A stretch of 64,000 bases of DNA from Synchiropus splendidus (taxonomy: Eukaryota > Chordata > Actinopteri > Syngnathiformes > Callionymidae): contig NC_071343.1 in assembly GCF_027744825.2 (NCBI RefSeq), positions 16,426,366 to 16,490,365 on the forward strand, given 5' to 3'. This document shows positions 56,201 to 64,000 of this stretch, one piece after another. The notes below the pieces were generated by a model. That model saw only the letters and a list, made by a program, of their open reading frames with translations. It was not told the origin of the DNA and did not search any database. Each line of letters starts with the position of its first letter. Position 1 is the first letter of the stretch. The position numbers and the translations under genes were made by a program.

Positions 56201-59200
56201 AAATTATAGCTGATAAATAACATTGTTGTCAACATAAGATTGAGACCAAATTAAGCATTTTTTAAATGATAGAAAAAAAAGGCAAATACAGTGGTGCCTC
56301 GGTTTTCGAACGTCCTGGACTTCGATCAAATTGGAGTTCGGACAAAAATTTAGAGTTTTTTTTACTTTGGATTTCGAACGAAAATCCAGAACTCGAACGG
56401 CCCGACCCACGACGCTCTTTGTTATTGTGTATAACGCAGCCTCTGTATGCAGACGTGTCTCGTTAGCTACATTTACTGACTATTTTCTTCATATTGAGGT
56501 GTAAAACTTTTCCTGTCTCCGCACTGGACCGTGGTAGAGTGTCACAGGGGAGGTGCTCGCACCTCCGAGGCTGGAGCGCGCACTCCAGGGTTTGATGTCC
56601 TGTTGTGGGCTGGAGCTGGGACAGGGATGAGGCGAGTCTGGGACAGAGCGTTACTTGGTTTATGACTTTGTCACAGCCAAACTGCACAGAAGCGCACATT
56701 CAGAGCTGGACACGCACCGGGCACCTCTTCACTTCTGGAGAGACGTCACTCACTCAGCAACCCCTCCCACATGCAGCGGCCACACACATAGAGGAACAGC
56801 GCACCTGCAGCAGACACTCTACATTCACTCCTACAAAAGCCTATTATAAGGCTTGGAATGCATTATTTCTTTTTCCATTCATTGTAATGGGAAAAATCCA
56901 TTCAAACAAACAATTCAGTTCTCGAACGGCCGTCTGGAACGGATTGTGGTCGAGAACCGAGGTACCACTTTAGAACCTTCACATTGTTTTATTTTTCAAA
57001 ACTTATCAATATTTTCACTTGCACTTGAAATAGAAAACTATAAAAAACAAAAAACAATAAAAAGTAAATACTGTAACGTTCTGGGTTTATGTTCATGCTG
57101 TTCCTTTAAGGGTTCAGTGGTGACGGGTGAGTGGGGGTGGAGCGAGGGGCTGTGCTGAAGGGGAGAGGGAGTTTTGTTTCTGGTGGTGAGAGAGAGCCAC
57201 AAGCTGCTGTTGTTGGAGACCAATCCACGCTACATTGGTATCAGAAGAAAAACAAGCTTGAAGGCAATTACTGCTGCTTTAAATTGACATGGCGATGAAA
57301 CAAGGCATGTCTGATGTACGCAGGAAGATTAAAGAAGAAATGATGGACTATACTGTGGCGGACGAGCTGGACCGAGTGGCGGAACACAAGGCTCGTGTGA
57401 AGCAGATGGCAAGAGAAATGACTGCTGAGGCTGGTCTTTCCCCACTGGGTCGGAGCATATATGGCGGCGAAGTGCTTTCTGAGGCCAATAATGGGAATGC
57501 CACCGGTGACTATGGCTCCAAGGGTGTGCAGCTCCAAGTGAAGCCACCAAAGTACTCTGGTAAGGCAGACTGGGAGGCCTTCCATGCACAGTTTGATTTG
57601 CTGGCTCGTGCTGCTCACTGGTCCGAAGACACTAAAGCACTTCAGCTCGCTCTGTGCCTTACAGATGATGCTTTAGCATGTTTGCTACTGCTTAGTCCGG
57701 AGGAAAGAGAGGATTATGGAGCTCTCGTGGGTGCTTTACGACAGTGTTTTGGACAGTGTAACCTGTCGGCCGTGCTGCACTCCAAGTTATCTGGCAGACA
57801 GAGACGGCCTGGTTAGCCACTGCGTGTGTTGGCTGCTGAGATCGAATCTTTGGCAAGGAGAGCTTATGCCCACATGTCACCTGAGGTTCTGACTGAGTTG
57901 GCCAGAGATCAATTTATCCGAGCCTTAACCCCGAGAGCGGTCCGCATACAAACCCAGCTAGCGCACCCCTGCATTTTGAGAGAGGCTCTGGAGCTAGCTG
58001 TTGAGAGGGACATCGTCAGTGGTGTAGTTGAGGACAATCAGACGGAGAGAAGCCCATGTATAAGAACAGTGGTTGAGGAGAGTTCAAGTCAGGATAAGAC
58101 TGCGTGGGTGAATGAACTGTCAGAGCTGATCCGCACCGTATCGCTGCAACCTCCATGTAATGATCGCTGTTCCCGCCGAGCACCTCCTGTGTGCTGGATT
58201 TGTGGGCAGGTCGGCCATATTAAGGTGCAGTGCCCCAAGGCCCAGGAAAACAATCCGGGGTCTGTGTAAATAGGACGATGCAGACCCCAGTTTCCGTGTC
58301 CCACCCTTTATGTGGTCTAACTGGAAATGAGACAAATGAACTGAGATCACTGACTTCACCTTCCCCTGAAAGAGATGACATGACTGAGTTCGCGTGAGTT
58401 GTCGGCTGGACCCATGCTGGGGAATTTTGCCACATTCCCATCAGCCTGGAAGGAACCCCCTGCATTGCCCTCGTCGACACTGGCTCCACAGCCACTCTGG
58501 TGCGACCTGATATGATTCCAGTTGGGACCCAAGTGGAACCTACTACAGTGAAATTGAGAACAGTAACTGGTGAATTAGCTCCAATGCTGGGACGAAGCAT
58601 AGTGACTTTTTTGGTGAAGGGATGTCCACTCGATTTTGAGGTGTGGGTTGCAGCTGTACAAGATCCATGCATATTGGGACTGCAAGTTGGACTTGGAAAA
58701 TAACACTAGTTTTTCCAGGAGGTCTGGAAGTTGAAATGGTCCGCCCCACAGAGAAACCAAGACCCCTACCAACAACCTCAAATGGAACGAAGCCACGTCA
58801 TGAGCCAGATCCATTATCAGGACTGGATCCCCAGACAGCAATGGTCTACACTACCCACAGCCGGCTTGAACCGCAGACTTCCGTTGAAGATCTCTCATGT
58901 GCAGTGGGGTAGGGGGACAGAATAAGCGCCTTACGTGAGATCTGGAGACGTAGCTGTGGTGACTTGGAGCCAAATCAGCAAGATGAACTACGGCAGGTGC
59001 TGTGGGAATATAGTGACATCTTTGCACTATCGGAAGAGGAGGTGGGCCTGACGCATCTTGCACAGCATGAGATTGACACCGGCGACTCTCAGCCTATCAG
59101 GACACGCCCCCGCCGCGTACCTCTCTCGCACCAGACAGCGGCTGACTGTGCAATCGACGAGATGCTGAAAGCTGGAATAATAGAACCCTCTGACAGTCCT

Positions 59201-62200
59201 TGGGCCTCGGGTGTCATGATGGTCCACAAGCGGAAGAGCAAGAAAAGGGTTCTGCGTGGACTATAGACCACTGAATGGTGTTACAAAAAAGGATTCATAC
59301 CCGCTGCGCCACATTGATGAGTCACTTGATCTAATATCTGGTTCCTCATGGTTCTCATCTCTTGACCTGCGCAGTGGATATTGGCAAGTGCCTGTAGCCC
59401 CAGAGGCCAGACCCAAGACTGCTTTTTGCACTGGCAGAGGGCCATGGCAGTTTAGCGTTCTCCCATTCGGATTATGCAACGCCCCAGCAACATTTGAACA
59501 ACTTATGGAAAAAGTTTTGGCTGGCATTCCGCGTCAGGAGTGTCTGGTCTATCTTGACGACAAACTGGTCCATGGAAGTTCATTCACTGTAGCGTTGGAA
59601 GCCCTGCGGCGTGTTTTTCAGCGTATCAAGGCTGCAGGTCTAAAACATCACCCCGACAAGTGTAGCTTCTTGAGGAAGGAACCGGAGTTCCTTGGCCATC
59701 GGGTTGGTGGCGAGGGTATCAGCACTGTAGACGAGAAGGTAAAGGCTGTGAAGGATTGGCCAACCCCTGCTAGTGTAAAGGAACTGAAAAGCTTTATTGG
59801 CCTTGCATTCTACTACCAGAGATTTGTTTGTGGATTTTCCTGTATAGCTGCACCGCTGTTTCGCCAGCAACAGAAACAAAAGGATTTTGCTTGGTCTACT
59901 GAATGCGAGCAAGCCTTCAGCCTGTTGAAGAAGGTTTTGACAGAGTCTCCTATTCTCGCACCACCCCAACCAGATCTACCTTTTGTCTTGGACACAGACG
60001 GCAGCGATGTGGGGATGGGAGCGGTGCTGAGTCAAGTCGGACCAGATGGGGAGAAAGCGATTGCTTATTTTAGCAAGATTTTCAGTAAAGCCGAGAAACG
60101 ATACTGTGTGACACGCCGGGAACTCCTAGCCATTGTCAAAGCCATACGTCACTTCAGGTTCTACCTGGGTGGCCTTCCTTTTACTGTGCGCACAGACCAT
60201 TCAGCACTTACGTAGTTGCTGTCCTTTAAGGAACCTGAAGGCCAGACTGCACGATGGCAAGAAGAGCTTGCCCCATACATCTTCAAAGTGGAACACAGGG
60301 CAGGACATGCCAATGCTGACGCCATGTCTCGACGGCCCTGTGCAAGTGATGGTTGCCGGTACTGCAGAAAGAGAGAGGCACGGGAAGCAGAACTGCGTGC
60401 TGAAGAGGAGGTTTCTGCCAGGATGAGGAAGGTTCTGCTTGCAAAGACACTGCTAATTGATGGAGCAGAGTGGAGAACACAGCAGAGCCAAGACAAGGAT
60501 TTGGGACCAGTACTGCAGTGGGTAGAGTTGGGCCAAAAACCGTCCTGGGATGGTGTTGCAGGATGTTCGCCAACCATGAAAGGACTGTACTCCAAATTTG
60601 AGACTCTGAGGGTCAAGGATGGAGTGCTCCCACGCCTAGCTTCAACAGCTAGCAGTGGGAGCACCCATGGAGAGAGTAGCAGTCGATGTAATGGGTCCAT
60701 TTCCACTCACCGACAGAGGAAATTGGTTTGTCCTGGTTGCTATGGACTATTTCACAAAGTGGCCTGAGGCCTTTGCCATTCCAGATCAAGAATCACAGAC
60801 TATTGCAAATGTGCTAGTAGAGGGAATGTTAGAAGATTCGGCACACCAGAAGTTCTCCACAGCGACCAGGGCAAGAACTCCGAGTCGAGAGTGTTTGGTG
60901 CAATGTGCGATCGACTTAACATCCAGAAGACTCGTACAACTCCTTTGCACCCCCAGAGCGACGGGCTTGTTGAGAGGTTTACCAGAACCCTGGCTAAACA
61001 GCTAGGCATTGTCACGGCAGAACACCAAAAAGACTGGGATTTGCACCTTCCCCTCATCTTGATGGCTTATCGCTCAGCTGTACAGGACTCCACCCAATGC
61101 ACACCTGCCCTGCTCATGCTGGGTAGAGAACTCCGGACACCGGCAGAAATAATATTCGGCAGACTGCCAGATGCTCCAGCTTTATTACCTGGGCCTGAGT
61201 ATGCATGCAGGTTACAGGATCGGATGGAGTCAGCACATGCTTTTGCCTGGTATCAGCTGCAGAAAGCGGGCCATCGACAAAAAAGGAACTATGACGTCAA
61301 GGCCAGAGGAAGGGATTTCAAGTTTGGTGACTTGGTTTGGGTGTATAGTCCAAAGAGGAAGAAGGGACGATATCCAAAACTAGATTGCCACTGGGTTGGG
61401 CCATGTGAAATATTAGAAAGACTGGGGGAAGTGGTCTACAGGGTTCAGCTGCCACCTAGGGGACGACGTGTGGTTCTTCACCGGGACAGACTCGCACCAT
61501 ACCGCGGGGACTTACGCCCGTAACAACGCCATGGTTCTGCACCGTCATCTCAAGAAAGAGCGCTAGCCACATCACAGGATCAGGAAATTATTCCTGTTAG
61601 TGACTCCCCATCCCACATAGCACCTTCGGCGCATCAGGGGGTGGAACCTGGACAACAAGGAGCTTCCTCAACTCCGAGGAGGCCACAGAGGCGCAGAAGG
61701 GCTCCCGTGCACCTCTGTGATTTTTGTTGTGATCCCTCGGGGCGAGGGATTTATTAAGGGGGGGGCAATGTAACGTTCTGGGTTTATGTTCATGCTGTTC
61801 CTTTAAGGGTTCAGTGGTGACGGGTGAGTGGGGGTGGAGCGAGGGGCTGTGCTGAAGGGGAGAGGGAGTTTTGTTTCGAGTTGTGAGAGAGAGCCACGAG
61901 CTGCTGTTCTTGATGAGACCAATCCACCGAGTTTGACGGAATTAAAGAGGATTGTCAACTACAGAACGGCTGTTTTTTGTGTGTGACTTCCAGCAGACGC
62001 TACAATACATTCATGGCCCCTGTTAAAACCTGCACTTCATAAAGCTGCTCGAGAGGTTGTGTTTCAGCCGTGTTTGATCTGTTCCCTTTTTGTTGTTGTC
62101 ACCACTTTGGAACACATTTGACAAACTAGCTCATCCACCTTGTTGTTCTCACCTCGCTCATGAGGTTTGAAGCCAAAATATTCCCACACTCGATTATGTC

Positions 62201-63895
62201 TTTGTGGCATGTGACCTTGCAGTTATCTTTATTTCCATGAAGGTTTCTCTCATGTTGCTCCTCAAAAGCCTCGCTGAGTGATTGACTCTGAGATGACAGA
62301 CAAGAGGGTTCACTTTGTTCATTCTGCTGTGGTATAAACTCACCCTGATAGGTGCCACGTACCGTCCAGAGTAAGCCCTCCTGTCAGCGGGCGAAGATAG
62401 GGCTGCCGCTTCCCTCTCACAGGCAGAAGCAGGATTCTTGTTTTATTATCATTGGATTAACTCCTTCATGACAATCGTGACACGTTGATCAACAACACTC
62501 AAGTCATTTGGGTCATCGGGTCTCAGGTCATCCTATCTTGAGTCACTTCAAGTCCTGAGTCTGGAAATTCCAAGTCAGGTCTTTCATTTTTTTGTCAAGT
62601 CACAAGTCATCGAAACAGCGACTCGAGTGGACTCGACTCAAGTCACAGTGACCTGAGCTCCCATCTCTGGTCCTCATTGTTCTTGTTTCTGCCCAAACTA
62701 TTGTATTCCATGGAAGCCATTGTGGACCACCTTTCAAATGAAAGTAAATCAACAGAAATGCTTTTTCATTTCCAACCAAAGCTGCATAGTTAGACTCAGA
62801 AATCAATCATTTTATTTTCATGACTCTGCTTCTTCTGTGACGTGATTAAAATTGAAAAGCAAAAGACATCTAAGATTTCATTTTCAGAAGCTCCTGCACC
62901 TAATGGTTCAAAAACAAAGTGCTGAAAATCATAAAAGCATCACGCTTTATGATTTTCAAAGAAATTTTGACTCATAAATAACATGAAAAATCAATCGTCT
63001 GAACTGCATTTTATTTTTTCCTTTTTTTCCCGTGTCTTATAGGTGTGTCATGTATTCCATGTACAATATAAAGTTAATTAAAGGCACAGATCGCTCTGTT
63101 CCATGTGTGTCAGACATCAGTGGACAGATCACCCTGTTTCCACCAACATCTTGAGGATTTTTGAATATGATTTTCATCACATTATGTTGTCGGTTTATTC
63201 TAAATTCCAGAGGAACAGGAACAAGAGTCATGACTGAGTCATACGTGCAGAAACCACCTAAAGTCTTCAGAAGATGGACAGAGATTTTCCAGTCATGACT
63301 ACTCAGGCTCTTTCTGTATCTGACTCACTTCACTGAAGTGAACTGACAGGACTCTGGATAACAGAATGGACTGAGGAAAACCTGAAGCTGACACTCTGAC
63401 TGGGGAAAGAAGGCTCATTAAAAAGGGGCAGATATGACCAGACTCTTTCTTCTCTCTGCTCCTTTTGATCCATGAAATCACATGCAGATGGAAGATGCTG
63501 CAGTGTGTTTGCTGGAACGTGGGATGGAAACAAACTTCTGCTTCACAATCTCATCCAACTCAGGGTTTAGTTCATTTTTTTGTTGAATACCATGTGTTGC
63601 ATTGATTTCATTCTGTATTTTTCAACTCAATGATGGTCTGTTGACTCTCTGCAGCTGGAGTCTCCACCTCTGACTTTCACATTGCAGCTCTGAAGCTGGA
63701 CACATGATGTGTTCTGACCTGAGAGTCTCCAGATGACAGTGTGGACTCTTCAGTCCAGCAGACAGCAGCTCCACTCCTGGATCCTTCAGGTCATAGTTGT
63801 AGCTCAGGTCCAGTTGTGTCAGACGAGAGGACGGAGAGCTGAGGACTGAGGACAGAAGGAAACCACTTCTCTTTGACAGGAAACACCAGCTCAGG
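52711..63895 (-). CDS. NLR-3: C-terminal part of a third NLR-B30.2 gene
   Basis: Exons in transcript order: 63895-63719 (LRR), 54577-54404 (LRR), 54305-54132 (B-type LRR), 53901-53855 (cap), 53249-52711 (B30.2). All have GT-AG borders in phase with those of NLR-1/2, and all are open. The FISNA-NACHT exon must lie beyond base 64,000. The intron between the first two exons is 9.1 kb and carries a TIR element and Gypsy-2. The 54,404-54,577 exon joins LRR4-type downstream flank to LRR3-type upstream flank, so one LRR exon has been lost. Orientation and 3' flank match unit 2, giving a direct tandem copy. Confidence 0.85.
53855..54577 (-). CDS. NLR-3 LRR exons and cap
   Basis: 54,577-54,404 (174 nt, [22 protein letters not shown]), 54,305-54,132 (B-type, [18 protein letters not shown]) and 53,901-53,855 ([15 protein letters not shown]). 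All open and phase-matched. Confidence 0.87.
55140..56288. other. NLR-3 intron, old repeat DNA
   Basis: Contains repeats of the form CAAGTCCCAAGTC at 55,235-55,285 (the same kind recurs at 62,490-62,650) and a Penelope-tail piece at 55,585-55,660 matching 1,835-1,920. No exon. Confidence 0.45.
56289..56970. mobile_element. 682 bp TIR element, Tc1/mariner-like MITE
   Basis: The left end CAGTGGTGCCTCGGTTTTCG mirrors the right end, whose inverse is AAGTGGTACCTCGGTTCTCG. TA lies on each side (56,287-56,288 and 56,971-56,972). No transposase. The interior 56,557-56,781 matches the NLR upstream segment 4,826-5,035. Confidence 0.75.
57289..58269 (+). pseudogene. Gypsy-2 gag with internal TAG
   Basis: ATG at 57,289; the region [20 protein letters not shown] is the retrotransposon gag core. 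TAG at 57,814-57,816 interrupts, and the same frame then continues through [20 protein letters not shown] and [16 protein letters not shown]. The CCHC knuckle [14 protein letters not shown] lies near 58,190-58,235. Terminates at TAA 58,267-58,269. Confidence 0.85.
58430..58702 (+). pseudogene. Gypsy-2 protease remnant
   Basis: The frame reads [16 protein letters not shown], the aspartic protease active site, then [11 protein letters not shown] and CILGLQVGL. It ends at TAA. Located between gag and RT as expected. Confidence 0.75.
58964..60640 (+). pseudogene. Gypsy-2 RT-RNase H, frameshifted
   Basis: The first piece, 58,964-59,266, has [24 protein letters not shown] and [14 protein letters not shown] shift near 59,250 leads to 59,256-60,215 with [49 protein letters not shown] (usual Ile replaced by Lys), then RNase [15 protein letters not shown] and TDHSAL. 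TAG at 60,213-60,215 replaces the expected Trp codon, and the frame continues with [15 protein letters not shown]. Confidence 0.88.
60655..61523 (+). pseudogene. Gypsy-2 integrase remnant, zinc region deleted
   Basis: Starts at [20 protein letters not shown] and [10 protein letters not shown] with the first Asp. The second-Asp region is shifted, and 60,891-61,523 gives [20 protein letters not shown] and a GPY/F-type end ([20 protein letters not shown]). The HHCC zinc-binding part that should precede it is absent; RNase H-side sequence joins directly to the core near 60,645. Confidence 0.87.
61524..61768. other. Gypsy-2 3' untranslated region and polypurine tract
   Basis: Untranslated tail ending in a G-rich run (61,758-61,765) immediately before the 3' LTR. 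Confidence 0.7.
61769..62004 (+). repeat. Gypsy-2 3' LTR
   Basis: 236 bp, full length, same family and length as the solo LTR at 17,159-17,394. Confidence 0.88.
62009..63330. other. NLR-3 intron, old repeats
   Basis: AAGTC-rich transposon-like repeat at 62,490-62,660, otherwise AT-rich with no exon. From about 63,330 the sequence matches post-LRR intron at 11,560-11,830. Confidence 0.5.
63719..63895 (-). CDS. NLR-3 upstream LRR exon
   Basis: 177 nt, [28 protein letters not shown], ending ETLR before GTCAGAAC. Acceptor CTTTCACAG at 63,896-63,904. It equals LRR2 of NLR-2 by its flanks. Confidence 0.88.
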
Positions 63896-64000
63896 CTGTG
63901 AAAGAGACGAGTGTCATCAATACTTCAGACTTTTTCAGTCCTCTATTTCGACCTGACTTTAAACTCTTTGTTTGAGGACACACTGAATTGATAATTCAGT

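Larger units (their letters stand above)
57072..62004 (+). mobile_element. Decayed Ty3/Gypsy retrotransposon (Gypsy-2)
   Basis: The 5' LTR is 57,072-57,234 with about 70 bp lost internally; the 3' LTR is 61,769-62,004 (236 bp). They share TGTAACGTTCTGGG and end GCTACA. ATAC flanks both sides (57,068-57,071 and 62,005-62,008). A primer-binding-like TGGTATCAGA follows the 5' LTR and a G-rich polypurine tract precedes the 3' LTR. Coding regions gag-PR-RT-RH-IN are in order but broken by two in-frame TAGs, frameshifts and loss of the integrase zinc region. It is not functional. Confidence 0.92.

Noticed and set aside
57814..57816. Retrovirus-like gag-pol readthrough at the TAG in Gypsy-2
   Set aside because: The TAG lies inside gag, before the zinc knuckle, not at the gag-pol border, and the element has other disabling changes.

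Overview
The window reads as vertebrate, almost certainly teleost fish, genomic DNA. Genes are split by GT-AG introns. The main genes have the fish-specific NLR layout (short N-terminal exons, FISNA-NACHT exon, LRR exons, B30.2 exon), and the background is a fish-typical mix of Ty3/Gypsy, Penelope-like, DIRS-like, hAT and MITE debris with dinucleotide microsatellites. No prokaryotic features are present. I cannot name the species.

Layout. The dominant structure is a large inverted duplication. The left arm is 1 to about 15,842 and runs off the left edge. The right arm is about 24,342 to 50,114 and reads as its reverse complement. Each arm carries one NLR gene. NLR-1 (+, 5,714-15,675) and NLR-2 (-, 40,016-25,013) each resolve into 14 exons with GT-AG junctions and matching phases (3,927 and 3,921 nt of coding sequence). 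They converge tail to tail on an 8.5 kb spacer of decayed retroelements (15,843-24,341). NLR-2 is fully open, about 1,306 aa. NLR-1 has one in-frame TGA straight after the Walker B motif. The right arm is longer mainly because of a 4.35 kb Gypsy element with identical LTRs and a 5 bp target duplication at 42,839-47,189 (the left arm keeps the empty site) and because of about 5 kb inserted in an NLR-2 intron (29,096-33,985). A third NLR unit (-, 52,711 to beyond 63,895) holds the B30.2 and LRR exons of another paralogue in the same orientation as NLR-2; its NACHT part lies past the right edge. One of its introns is swollen to 9.1 kb by a 682 bp TIR element and a dead 4.9 kb Gypsy element.

The flanks carry a rearranged Penelope-like element with a hammerhead-ribozyme-like core, hAT and DIRS fragments, and a fossil LRR exon.

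How it works together. This is a piece of an expanding NLR innate-immune cluster. Symmetric phase-2 LRR exons with repeated intron flanks let exon number change without breaking frame, and unit 3 shows one such event. Arm-versus-arm and unit-versus-unit comparison gives empty sites for two insertions, an apparent inversion between (AT)n tracts, a nonsense change, and a one-base change in an interferon/ETS-type upstream motif.
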